From positions 24,818 through 88,817 of the forward strand of contig CAILWV010000018.1 of the NCBI GenBank assembly GCA_903838055.1: 64,000 bases of DNA, written 5' to 3'. Origin of the DNA: an uncultured Bacteroidota bacterium. Lineage in GTDB: Bacteria; Bacteroidota; Bacteroidia; Flavobacteriales; Flavobacteriaceae. Every line of letters begins with the position of its first letter. Within the stretch, counting starts at the first letter, position 1. The position numbers and the translations under genes were made by a program. Shown here piece by piece: positions 51,029 to 60,227 of this stretch. The notes beneath the pieces are model-generated. The model worked only from the letters and a program-made list of their open reading frames with translations. It did no database searches and was not told where the DNA came from.

Positions 51029-52213
51029 ATGAAAGAAATATTAATTATATCTAATTATTATCCTCCTGAAAAAGGTGCTGCAGCTAATAGAATTGAACAA
51101 TTAGCAAAGAAATTAATGCAGAATAATTACAAGGTTTCCGTACTTTGCCCTCTAGGGAATTACCCTAAAGGTGAATTATTTTCCGAATATAAAGGGAAGT
51201 TTTCTGTTACTGAAAATCGTGAAGGTATAAACGTGAAAAGACTTTGGATTTATCCGAGTGTGAGTAAGAATATATTGGTTAGAATTATATCTGTTCTATC
51301 TTTTTCTATTGGGCTGTTTTTCTTTTTATTGTTTAAAAAAACACCTGAAAAAATTATTGTTCAATCACCCCCATTATTTATTTCTTTTATTTCTATTTTT
51401 ATTCTGTCCTTAAAAAGCAAAAAAATAATTCTGAATGTTTCTGATTTATGGCCATTGGCAGCAATTGAACTGAAAGCAATAAAAGAAAATTCACTTTCAC
51501 ATAAATTTTCCTTGATTATGGAGCGATTTATCTATAAAAAAGCTACATTAATTATTGGACAATCAAATGAAATAATCACGCATATCCGATCTTATTTTCC
51601 TCAAAAAAAATGCTACTTATATCGCAATTTCCCTGAACACGATGTTTCGAAAGTGGAAATAGAAACTACTGGAAAACAACCCATAAAAATTTTTTATGCA
51701 GGTCTTCTAGGAATTGCACAGGGCGTTTTAGAATTGTGTCAAAATATTGATTTAGAGGGGTTAAATATTGAAATTCACCTATTTGGAGACGGAGCAGAAA
51801 AAAAGGAAATAGTGAAATTAATTTCATCTAGTAAGCAACAAAAGATCTTCTTTCATGGCATGATGGATAGGAAAGAATTATATGAAAACATTAAAACATT
51901 TGATGTTGCAATTGTTCCATTAAAAACAAGGATTTATGGCTCTGTGCCTTCTAAAATATTTGAATATGGTTCCATCGGATTTCCTATTCTTTATTTTGGT
52001 GGTGGGGAAGGCGAAAATATAGTAGAAGAAAATAAATTGGGATGGGTAGCAAAGGTTGGAGATTATTCCGATTTAAATTCTAACCTGAAAATTATTTCCG
52101 AATGTAGTAATTTGGATATAGCAACTATGAAGGAAATTGTAAGGAAAAACTCGAAAGCTAATTTTGATTTGGAGAAACAAATAAAGATATTATTAGAAGA
52201 AGATGTTTTTTAG
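51029..52213 (+). CDS. GT4 glycosyltransferase
   Basis: Glycosyltransferase of 394 residues in the GT4 (GT-B fold) family. N-terminal ILIISNYYPPEKGAAANRIEQLA is typical of WcaI/WbuB-like enzymes; the C-terminal donor domain has FYAGLLGIAQG and VPSKIFEYGSIGFPILYFGGGEGENIV. The ATG at 51029 is chosen over the GTG at 50972, which lacks family counterpart residues. It ends tail to tail with the sugar-transferase gene, with a four-base overlap. Confidence 0.85.
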   Translation: MKEILIISNYYPPEKGAAANRIEQLAKKLMQNNYKVSVLCPLGNYPKGELFSEYKGKFSVTENREGINVKRLWIYPSVSKNILVRIISVLSFSIGLFFFLLFKKTPEKIIVQSPPLFISFISIFILSLKSKKIILNVSDLWPLAAIELKAIKENSLSHKFSLIMERFIYKKATLIIGQSNEIITHIRSYFPQKKCYLYRNFPEHDVSKVEIETTGKQPIKIFYAGLLGIAQGVLELCQNIDLEGLNIEIHLFGDGAEKKEIVKLISSSKQQKIFFHGMMDRKELYENIKTFDVAIVPLKTRIYGSVPSKIFEYGSIGFPILYFGGGEGENIVEENKLGWVAKVGDYSDLNSNLKIISECSNLDIATMKEIVRKNSKANFDLEKQIKILLEEDVF

Positions 52214-53577
52214 TATGCCTTATCTTCACCGTGATAAATATTTATTACTGTTTTGATAATAATTTTTAAATCTAATAATAAGGACCAATTTTCAATATAA
52301 AATACATCAAATTTTATTCTATTAATCATGTCCTCATCGGTTTCAATTTCTCCTCTAAAGCCTTTTACTTGAGCCAAACCTGTTATGCCTGGTTTAACAT
52401 AATGTCTCACCATATATTTTTTTATTCGGTTTCCATAGGCTTTATTTTGTGACCAAAGATGGGGTCTTGGGCCAACTACGGACATATCTCCTAACATTAC
52501 ATTTAAAAATTGTGGAAGTTCATCTATACTTGTTTTACGCATAAACTTACCTATTCTAGTGACTCTAGGATCGTTTTTAGATGCTTCTTTTTCGGTAGTT
52601 TCATTCATTTTCATAGAACGAAATTTGTAACAAAAAAATTCTTTTTCATCTAATCCCGGCCTTCCTTGTTTGAAGAAAATCGAACCTTTAGATTCTAATT
52701 TTATTAATATTGCCAAGATAGGAACCAACCAAGATAAAAGAAAAATTATTACTGAAAGGGAAAAAAAGATATCGAAAATTCTTTTAAAAATTTTGGTTGA
52801 AGGTTCGTTTAAGATTGTTTTTTTTAAGGATAAAACTGGAAACATTTCATAATAATCAATTCTTAAATTCTTAGAAAAGATTTCTTTTGAATCTGGAATG
52901 AATTTTATTGATTTTTTATTTTCATCCGCAAAATCAACTAAATCCTTTAAATTATCATTTGAAAGTTCGTTAAGTGAGCAATATATTTCGTCTACTTCTT
53001 TTTCTATAACAAAGGGTTTTAAATCCTCTATTTTTCCTAATATTTCTGGGTGGTTTTTTTTATTAGAAAAATACCCTAAAAAACGATATCCATAATCACT
53101 TCTTTCTTCAAAAAGTTGTTTTAACCTAATTGCTTCTGGGGTATATCCAATAATTACTGCATTACGGTAATTACTACCTGTAATAATTCTATATTTTTTT
53201 AAGTAATAAAATAAAAGAACTTTGAAAATTGTTATTAATACAAAACTTAAAAAAACAAAAGAAACAATAGCCTTTCCACTAAAAATCGAATTTTTTGAAA
53301 AAGGAAAAAAAGCAATAATCACTAATAAAAAAAGAATGCTTTGTTTTACTAATTTTGAGGCGATTTCTACTGGAGTTGTAAATCTGAAAACTTCATAAAA
53401 TTTGATAAAAAAAGCAATTAATCCCCATGTAAATGTCTGGTATAGAATATAATGAAGATTATTTAATTTTAATTCACAGAAAAAATACAAACACAAAGAA
53501 GTAATAACCAATAAGTCAAATAGAATACTTATTGGTCTTATGTATTTAGAATATCTTACTGTGTGAACTCCTGTCAT
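52210..53577 (-). CDS. Polyprenyl-phosphate sugar-1-phosphate transferase
   Basis: Initiating enzyme of 455 residues that transfers a sugar-1-phosphate to undecaprenyl phosphate at the inner membrane. N-terminal region has four membrane segments, a middle CoA/NAD-binding-like domain (VIIGYTPEAIRLKQL), and the C-terminal bacterial sugar transferase domain (RIFDIFFSL, then KQGRPGLDEKEFFCYKFRSM and GPRPHLW, with VKPGITGLAQVKGFRG). This is the WcaJ/WbaP-like layout. It is the last gene of the minus-strand arm. Confidence 0.92.
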   Translation of the reverse strand: MTGVHTVRYSKYIRPISILFDLLVITSLCLYFFCELKLNNLHYILYQTFTWGLIAFFIKFYEVFRFTTPVEIASKLVKQSILFLLVIIAFFPFSKNSIFSGKAIVSFVFLSFVLITIFKVLLFYYLKKYRIITGSNYRNAVIIGYTPEAIRLKQLFEERSDYGYRFLGYFSNKKNHPEILGKIEDLKPFVIEKEVDEIYCSLNELSNDNLKDLVDFADENKKSIKFIPDSKEIFSKNLRIDYYEMFPVLSLKKTILNEPSTKIFKRIFDIFFSLSVIIFLLSWLVPILAILIKLESKGSIFFKQGRPGLDEKEFFCYKFRSMKMNETTEKEASKNDPRVTRIGKFMRKTSIDELPQFLNVMLGDMSVVGPRPHLWSQNKAYGNRIKKYMVRHYVKPGITGLAQVKGFRGEIETDEDMINRIKFDVFYIENWSLLLDLKIIIKTVINIYHGEDKAY

Positions 53578-53578
53578 A

Positions 53579-54562
53579 TTAATGAATAAATCCTGTAAAA
53601 TCTTTGTGTTCTTCTTTTAATAATTCATCTGTAGACAGGGATTTAAAATAATCGTAGGTGATTTTCATACCTTCTTCTCTAGAAACTTTTGCTTCCCAAC
53701 CCAAAATTGCTTTTGCTTTAGTAGTGTCGGGTTGTCTTTGCAGTGGATCGTTTATTGGTAATGGGTGATAAACAACTTTTTGCTTTGTTCCTGTTAATTT
53801 AATTATTTCTTCTGCAAAATCTTTTATAGTTATTTCATCGGGATTTCCAATGTTAACTGGTAAAGAATAATCGGAATGTAATAATCTAAAAATTCCTTCA
53901 ACTTGATCATCAATATAGCAGAAAGAACGTGTTTGCATACCATCTCCAAAAATAGTTAGGTCTTCTCCTCGTAAAGCCTGACCTATAAAAGCAGGAATTA
54001 CACGGCCATCATTAAGACGCATTCTTGGTCCATAAGTATTGAAAATTCTCACAATTCTAGTCTCTAAACCATGAAAAGTGTGATAAGCCATTGTTATTGA
54101 TTCTTGAAAACGCTTAGCTTCGTCATATACACCTCTTGGTCCTATCGTATTTACGTTACCATAGTATTCTTCTGTTTGTGGATGCACTAATGGGTCGCCA
54201 TAGATTTCAGAGGTAGAAGCAATTAATATTCTTGCCTTTTTAACCCTTGCTAAACCTAATAAATTATGGGTTCCTAATGAACCTACTTTTAAGGTTTGAA
54301 TTGGAATTTTTAAATAATCAATTGGACTTGCAGGGGAAGCAAAATGGAGAATATAATCTAATTCTCCCGGAACAAAAACGAATTTGGTAATATCATGGTG
54401 ATAAAACTCAAAATTTTCTAATTTGAATAAATGTGAAATATTTTTTAAATCTCCTGTGATGAGATTATCCATTCCTATTACATAATAGCCTTCAGCAATA
54501 AACCGATCACATAAGTGTGAACCTAAAAATCCGGCAGCACCTGTTATTAAAATTCTTTTCAT
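53579..54562 (-). CDS. UDP-glucuronate decarboxylase (UDP-xylose synthase)
   Basis: Extended short-chain dehydrogenase of 327 residues with GAAGFLG (residues 8-14) for NAD, and YDEAK with Tyr146 and Lys150 as catalytic pair. The stretches [22 protein letters not shown] and [14 protein letters not shown] are characteristic of UXS enzymes, which turn UDP-glucuronate to UDP-xylose. UDP-glucose dehydrogenase, which would supply the substrate, is not in the window. The gene lies 1 nt before the sugar-transferase start. Confidence 0.92.
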   Translation of the reverse strand: MKRILITGAAGFLGSHLCDRFIAEGYYVIGMDNLITGDLKNISHLFKLENFEFYHHDITKFVFVPGELDYILHFASPASPIDYLKIPIQTLKVGSLGTHNLLGLARVKKARILIASTSEIYGDPLVHPQTEEYYGNVNTIGPRGVYDEAKRFQESITMAYHTFHGLETRIVRIFNTYGPRMRLNDGRVIPAFIGQALRGEDLTIFGDGMQTRSFCYIDDQVEGIFRLLHSDYSLPVNIGNPDEITIKDFAEEIIKLTGTKQKVVYHPLPINDPLQRQPDTTKAKAILGWEAKVSREEGMKITYDYFKSLSTDELLKEEHKDFTGFIH

Positions 54563-54671
54563 TTTTTTATTTGATATATTTCAAAACGTAAAAATTGTGT
54601 TTTTATTATATAAATATTAACTTTTTATTTATATATAAATTTCAATTAACGCGTTATAATAGGTTATTCTT

Positions 54672-55967
54672 TTATGCCTTGATTATGGCTTTAGATTTTG
54701 AATTAAAAATACAGTACATAATTATAAAAAAAACAATTCCTCTTTGCCTACTCAATAAAGATTCTGTCAAAAATAAACTTATCATTAGAATAGCGAAAGA
54801 AATTGCAACAAAATTTTTAGATTTTAATGCATTTTTAAGGTTACTAATTACCATTAACAAGAGTAGTAACAGCCCAAAAAATCCGATTTCGGCAAAAAAT
54901 TGAATATATTGGTTATGAAAATTAAAGTTGTCATATCCATAATACAAATGGTGTTCTATTCTTTTTTGTTTAATTTTTTTATTAGTAGCATTTAATCCAT
55001 ATCCTGTTAAATACACATTATCGGTATTTAGCATTTCTTTAAAAATTCTGACCTGGTAAACGCGAAGTGCAGCTCCCGCAAAAAAATCGTTTGAATTAAA
55101 CTGATCTTTATTCCAAGCATCATTTACAGAAACATAATTTATGTATCCTGACGAATAATTATTTATGTTTTGGATTGAATTTGAATCTAATTCAATTGAA
55201 AATCTATCTTTTAATTTTCCATAAAAACCAAGTCCCAAAAGAAGAATTGCTATGAATAATACTACTAATTTAATAGGATTCCATTTTATCTTTAAATGGA
55301 AAAAACTAGCATAAAATAAAAGAAGAAAAAAAACTATAATGATGTTTTTAGAGGATAATAAAACTAAAAAAAACAGCATTAAGGCAATAGCGAATTTATC
55401 TAAAAGATTCTTATTTATTTTGGTGTAAAAATAAAAAAATGCTACTGAAATATATACTGACATATGGATAGCATTTACGTCAAATGTTACTAATTCATGA
55501 TAGAAAAAAACAGAAGTATCTTTAGTAATAATATATCTTATAACCGCTTTTAGTAAGTAAAATACTGTAAAACCAAAATAAGAGTAGGAAAAATATTGAA
55601 GTATTTTGGTCTTTTCAACTCTAGATAATACGGGGTTGACTAGAAAACAAATTGGTATTAATAAAAAGGCAATTTCTTTTGAAAGCCCTTGTAAAGATTC
55701 ATTTAAATCAATAGACCATAGTAAAGAAAATGCCATTAAAACATATAATAAAATAGGCAAAATCAATGCTTTTTGAAAAGTAAATTGATGGGTTTTAAAT
55801 TTTGCGGTTGTATAAGCCATTAACAACATTATGGAAATATTGCTATACCTATAATGCAACGGAATGGTTATTAAAACTAATGCAATTAATACAACTAAAG
55901 GGTTATTTAGCAGAGTTCCCTTTTCCTTTAGCCAAGCATTCTTCCAATAATTGTAGGTATTGCCCAT
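54672..55967 (-). CDS. O-antigen ligase/polymerase-like membrane protein
   Basis: Polytopic protein of 431 residues with about eleven hydrophobic segments and a large periplasmic loop between roughly residues 250 and 350. The order matches the Wzy_C/O-antigen ligase family. It either polymerises repeat units (Wzy) or ligates them. Its start overlaps the upstream GT gene by 65 nt; an in-frame ATG later would remove the first membrane segment, so the overlap seems real. The gap to the UXS gene (about 110 nt) is AT-rich with no clear feature. Confidence 0.8.
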   Translation of the reverse strand: MGNTYNYWKNAWLKEKGTLLNNPLVVLIALVLITIPLHYRYSNISIMLLMAYTTAKFKTHQFTFQKALILPILLYVLMAFSLLWSIDLNESLQGLSKEIAFLLIPICFLVNPVLSRVEKTKILQYFSYSYFGFTVFYLLKAVIRYIITKDTSVFFYHELVTFDVNAIHMSVYISVAFFYFYTKINKNLLDKFAIALMLFFLVLLSSKNIIIVFFLLLFYASFFHLKIKWNPIKLVVLFIAILLLGLGFYGKLKDRFSIELDSNSIQNINNYSSGYINYVSVNDAWNKDQFNSNDFFAGAALRVYQVRIFKEMLNTDNVYLTGYGLNATNKKIKQKRIEHHLYYGYDNFNFHNQYIQFFAEIGFFGLLLLLLMVISNLKNALKSKNFVAISFAILMISLFLTESLLSRQRGIVFFIIMYCIFNSKSKAIIKA

Positions 55968-57015
55968 TTATTTTATTCCAATTATAGTGGTTTTCAATAG
56001 CTTCAAAATTATTTTGAATCAATTGCAAGTTATCATTTCTTTTAATAGTATTCAAAATATTTTTCACCTCTAGAGCGTTCGAAAAATAGTATGCATTTTC
56101 TTGCAGAATTGCTTTATTAAAAGGATTATTATGAGCTATAATAAAAGCTCGTGATGCCATAGCTTCTAGTAGTGACGGATTTGTGCCACCTACAGAATGT
56201 CCGTGAAAATATAAGTTGGAGAAATACCGTAAATTATTTAATATCTGTAAATTAAAAATTCCGCCAGTAAAAACGATGTTTTTATAATCTTTGAATTTTT
56301 CTGTTAGATGGTTACCGTATTTTGTTTTGTGATTACCAACAACCAAAACTATTGTTTTTTCCTCATTTAATACCATTCCGTCAAGAACGGTTTCTATATT
56401 ATTTTCTGGCTCAAAACGCGCCATTATCATGTTGTATTGGTGTTTTTCTACTTGATAATCTTTAAGAACTTCTTCGTTTGGATTCTCAAAAACATGAGCT
56501 CCATAAGCAATATATGTAGATTCTTTATTATACTTTTCTGTAAGAAAATCTTGAATTCCAATGGAGTCTGATATTAAATAATCACTGCTTTTAACAGCAA
56601 GTTTTTCGGCAAATTTTAAGAATTTTTGAACGGGTTTCGAATATTTAGTTCTCTTCCATTCCAGGCCGTCCATATTGGTGACAATAATTGGTTTTTTTGG
56701 TAAAAGGAAATGCCAAATAGAATTGCTAGTATATCCTAATTGTAGGATAATATCAAAGTCTCTATTGCGCGAATCCATAATACAATTAAAATCGTATATA
56801 AATTGACCGAAAGTTCCTAGTTTATATTCCGGGTCAAATTGATGTAGAATATTTACTCCATGAAAAGTTTTTTCTTGATAAAGATGATCGTGTGAATTAT
56901 AAACATACACCTGATGGCCTTGGTTTACTAGATATACTGAAAAAAATTCGGCAAATTGCTCAAAACCAGAATAATGGTTTGGAATTCCACGTGTTCCTAA
57001 AATGGCTATTTTCAT
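55903..57015 (-). CDS. DUF1972 glycosyltransferase
   Basis: Glycosyltransferase of 370 residues. The N terminus KIAILGTRGIPNHYSGFEQFAE matches DUF1972, the acceptor domain of rhamnosyltransferase-like GT4 enzymes; the middle has TNMDGLEWKRTKYS and the C-terminal domain GTNPSLLEAMASRAFIIAH. It overlaps the downstream polymerase-like gene by 65 nt. Donor sugar unknown. Confidence 0.88.
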   Translation of the reverse strand: MKIAILGTRGIPNHYSGFEQFAEFFSVYLVNQGHQVYVYNSHDHLYQEKTFHGVNILHQFDPEYKLGTFGQFIYDFNCIMDSRNRDFDIILQLGYTSNSIWHFLLPKKPIIVTNMDGLEWKRTKYSKPVQKFLKFAEKLAVKSSDYLISDSIGIQDFLTEKYNKESTYIAYGAHVFENPNEEVLKDYQVEKHQYNMIMARFEPENNIETVLDGMVLNEEKTIVLVVGNHKTKYGNHLTEKFKDYKNIVFTGGIFNLQILNNLRYFSNLYFHGHSVGGTNPSLLEAMASRAFIIAHNNPFNKAILQENAYYFSNALEVKNILNTIKRNDNLQLIQNNFEAIENHYNWNKINGQYLQLLEECLAKGKGNSAK

Positions 57016-57077
57016 AGAAAATTAATTATTTTTCAGTTCGCAAAAATAACAAAATTTCATCAGTATCCTTATTAATA

Positions 57078-58241
57078 TTAAGGAATTAGTTTTGTGAAAA
57101 TTGATTCGAAATGTTGCACATATTTTTCAACTGAAAACTCATTAACCGCTCTTTGGAAACCTTTTTCTCCGAATTCTTTTCTTAATTGAGTATTGGTAAT
57201 TAACTTGGATAATGCCTCAGAAAGTGCGGCAACATTATTTGGTTCTACCAAAAAGCCTGTTTGGTTATTGATGACAATTTCTGTTAAACCTCCATGGTTA
57301 GATGCAATTACAGGTTTTTTAGAAAGCATGGCTTCAACGGCTACTAAACCAAATGGTTCGGGCTCAATAGAAGGAACAATCGCTACGTCAATACTTTGCC
57401 AAATTTTATAGATTTCTTTCTCAAATGGGACTATATGTACTTTATCCTTTAGTTTATATTCTACAATTTTATTGTTTAAATTTTCAAGAAATACTTCTTG
57501 ATTTGGCGGGGCAGAACCAACGAACACCAATTTAATATTAGAATATAAACTTTCTATAGTATGAAATGCATCCAATAGAACTAGTTGTCCTTTCCATCTG
57601 CTAATTCTTCCTACTAAAGCAATAACGATTTGTTCTGATGAGGAGTCTAATGTTTTTTTTCTATAGTCTAGAATTTCTGAATCGGATAATATTGGGTATT
57701 GGGTTTCAATTCCATTCCAAACAATAATTGATTTGGAGGAATTGGTATTATTAGAAGTCCAAAACTCCTTGGTAGTTATAGAATTATAAACAATTTTAGA
57801 GTTCGCTTTAGTATTTAATATAAATGCGAAAATTTTAGTGAAAATTTTAGGAGATTCTATTATTTCATGTACGTGCCAAACATGTTTTATTTTACTTTTT
57901 CTAGCAAAAAGGATTCCTAATAAAACCGCCAAAGTATTAGAATAAATTAAATCAAAATGGTGTTTTTTGTGTAAATCTTGTAAAATGAAAATTCCTTTCT
58001 TTAGATCTTTGAAAAATTGGATACTATTTGATAGAGTAAACATTTTTCTAGATAGTTTTAATACGGGAGCTATTACTACGAGTATATTTTCTTTTTCCAA
58101 CTCCTGTTTTAATGGACCATCATTTGGTAAAACAACTAAAGGGTTATATTTAGATTTATCTAGATATTTGAGTAATAATAGTAAGGTTTTATCAGAACCA
58201 TATAACTCTGCAGATTGGTGGATAAAAAGGATATTTTTCAT
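57078..58241 (-). CDS. GT4 glycosyltransferase
   Basis: Glycosyltransferase of 387 residues with the GT4 donor-site motifs: VGRISRWKGQLVLLDAF and PSIEPEPFGLVAVEAMLSKKPVIAS, containing the E-X7-E motif. N-terminal FIHQSAELYGSDKTLLLLLKYL is the acceptor domain start. It follows the polymerase-like gene with a one-base overlap, so translation is coupled. Confidence 0.9.
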   Translation of the reverse strand: MKNILFIHQSAELYGSDKTLLLLLKYLDKSKYNPLVVLPNDGPLKQELEKENILVVIAPVLKLSRKMFTLSNSIQFFKDLKKGIFILQDLHKKHHFDLIYSNTLAVLLGILFARKSKIKHVWHVHEIIESPKIFTKIFAFILNTKANSKIVYNSITTKEFWTSNNTNSSKSIIVWNGIETQYPILSDSEILDYRKKTLDSSSEQIVIALVGRISRWKGQLVLLDAFHTIESLYSNIKLVFVGSAPPNQEVFLENLNNKIVEYKLKDKVHIVPFEKEIYKIWQSIDVAIVPSIEPEPFGLVAVEAMLSKKPVIASNHGGLTEIVINNQTGFLVEPNNVAALSEALSKLITNTQLRKEFGEKGFQRAVNEFSVEKYVQHFESIFTKLIP

Positions 58242-59467
58242 TAATTTAAATGTTTTTTTAAATCATTTTTGTAGGCAAACAAAAAGCCTACTAATAATGT
58301 TTTAGTGTCAATTAAATTATAAAAACCCATGAAAACCCAATTGGAAATAATAAGGAAAACTCCTGTTCCGATAAATAAATAATGAATATTGATTAAAGCT
58401 TCGTTAGTTTCATTATTTGTTCTAAAAAAGAAAAATATAGAGAATAAGTAAATACCTACTCCGAGTAAACCTGTTTTTAATAATATGGTCATGTAGCCAT
58501 TATGCAAAATGGATATGTATCGCAATTCCATATCGCCTAAATAAACTTTTTGTTTTAAATCTACTTGCGAGCCAATACCTTCGCCAAAGAGAAGTGATTC
58601 ATTATATGACAATTGTTGCACCGTCCTAATGTTTTCATAAGAACGGTAATTGTCATTAAATTGTTTCCAATCATTTCTATTAATTTTGGTGCTAAATGCT
58701 TCGCTTGGCGCCATTTTAATTTTATATAAAAATTCGTCCATTCCTTTTCCATTTCTAATTGGATTAGAATAATAAACTGCCGTATAGCCCATTCCTACCA
58801 ATAAAAATGTTGTTCCAATAACTTTAACGGCTCTTTTATTTAATACAAAAATTCCCTTTAAAGCAATTACCAAAATAATAAATTGTATGAAGTTGGTCCT
58901 TGCCAAATAAAAGAAACTAGATATTGCAAGTATTAATAAAAAGATTGTGTTTTTCTTTTTAGAAAAACCTAAATTAAGTTGGTTTTTAAAAAGTAAAATA
59001 ACCAGGGTATAAACTTCAAAATCATTAAAGAAACCGCCGTGATCTCTTATTTCTCTTACATTTCTAGCGCCGGCAAATACTATTCCATAGCCCACCAAAA
59101 TTAAGTGATAAATTGCAATTGAAACTCCAGCATAAACTAAAAATTGAAATGGGTTTTTTATGCTTTTATGAAATAATTGGTACCCTAAGAGTAACCCGGA
59201 AATAGGCTTTAGCAAATAGGTAATATCTCTAATTACGAAATATAATTTATAATCAAAGAAGAAGCCAACAAAGATTGCCAACAGGAAAATTATAAAAAAA
59301 ATACTTATATATTTTACAAATTCTATAGAGTAATTGTTTTTAATAGTAAGCGCTATTGCGCACAACCAAACAGCAAAGGAAAGCTCATATATATTAAAAA
59401 AGGGAACTACAACACATATAATAAAAAGGATTTGATTGATGGTTGCTTTTTTAATTGTAATTTTCAT
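58241..59467 (-). CDS. Second polymerase/ligase-like membrane protein
   Basis: Polytopic protein of 408 residues with about ten hydrophobic segments and a periplasmic loop (about residues 240-310) containing SEAFSTKINRND and YNESLLFGEGIGSQ. This resembles the O-antigen polymerase/ligase group, though weaker than the 431-residue protein. Two such proteins in one cluster suggest one is Wzy and the other a ligase-like protein. It overlaps by 1 nt with both neighbours. Confidence 0.65.
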   Translation of the reverse strand: MKITIKKATINQILFIICVVVPFFNIYELSFAVWLCAIALTIKNNYSIEFVKYISIFFIIFLLAIFVGFFFDYKLYFVIRDITYLLKPISGLLLGYQLFHKSIKNPFQFLVYAGVSIAIYHLILVGYGIVFAGARNVREIRDHGGFFNDFEVYTLVILLFKNQLNLGFSKKKNTIFLLILAISSFFYLARTNFIQFIILVIALKGIFVLNKRAVKVIGTTFLLVGMGYTAVYYSNPIRNGKGMDEFLYKIKMAPSEAFSTKINRNDWKQFNDNYRSYENIRTVQQLSYNESLLFGEGIGSQVDLKQKVYLGDMELRYISILHNGYMTILLKTGLLGVGIYLFSIFFFFRTNNETNEALINIHYLFIGTGVFLIISNWVFMGFYNLIDTKTLLVGFLFAYKNDLKKHLN

Positions 59468-60144
59468 TATATAATTGATTTTAATACTTTAGCTGGAACT
59501 CCCGCTATTATTGAATTATCTGGATAAACACCATTTACAACTGCTCCTGCTGCAACAATAGAATTATTCCCAACAATGCATCCATCTAAAAAAGTTGCTT
59601 TTGCGCCTACCCAAACATTATTACCAATTATTATCCCTTTAGAAGTAACCCCTTGCTCTCGTATTAGCCTTGTAGTATCATTGAAATTATGATTCTCTGA
59701 ATGAAAACTTACATAAGATCCCATTATTACATCATTCCCTATTTCTATTCCTCCAGCTGCCCCAAACTCGGCAAATTGTCCAATAGCAGAGTGGTTTCCA
59801 ATTTTTAATCCTTTTCCATATTTTGATAAGTGGCTAGTTGAACTAAGGGTTGAAAAAGCTCCTATCTTTACACAATCACCAATAATTATTTTTTCGGAAG
59901 AAAAGCCGTCAATAAAACAGTTTTTTTCTATAGTTACACTTTTACCAAAACTAATGTTTTTAGAATTATAGATTATAGTGTTAACATCTACAAAGATTTT
60001 TTTTCTGGTCAATAGAATGCCTCTCAATAACATTATGACTCTTTTATACAACGTTAATAAAATGAGTTTTGATGGGATTCTAGGATCTATTTCATATTTT
60101 TTTCCAGACTTTTTTAATAACTTTTGAAATAGGTTCTTTATCAT
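59467..60144 (-). CDS. Hexapeptide-repeat acyltransferase
   Basis: Left-handed beta-helix transferase of about 225 residues. Hexapeptide repeats are clear (IGNHSAIGQFAEFGAAGG, IGNNVWVGAKATFLDG, IVGNNSIVAAGAVV, with IAGVPAKVLK at the end). It probably O-acetylates the polysaccharide. The frame is open to an ATG at 60198, but a TAnnTTTG element (minus strand, 60196-60203) covers that start, so the ATG at 60144 (MIKNLF) is preferred with modest confidence. Confidence 0.82.
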   Translation of the reverse strand: MIKNLFQKLLKKSGKKYEIDPRIPSKLILLTLYKRVIMLLRGILLTRKKIFVDVNTIIYNSKNISFGKSVTIEKNCFIDGFSSEKIIIGDCVKIGAFSTLSSTSHLSKYGKGLKIGNHSAIGQFAEFGAAGGIEIGNDVIMGSYVSFHSENHNFNDTTRLIREQGVTSKGIIIGNNVWVGAKATFLDGCIVGNNSIVAAGAVVNGVYPDNSIIAGVPAKVLKSII

Positions 60145-60227
60145 TTTTATAGATTTATAGAAAAAGATTTTAATTATATCTGGTATAATAGATTTCAAAA
60201 ATACAATTTTAAAATATATTCAAGAAA

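Noticed and set aside
54563..54671. Possible regulatory region between UXS and the polymerase-like gene
   Set aside because: AT-rich, with no clear TAnnTTTG on the coding strand and no hairpin; nothing to report.
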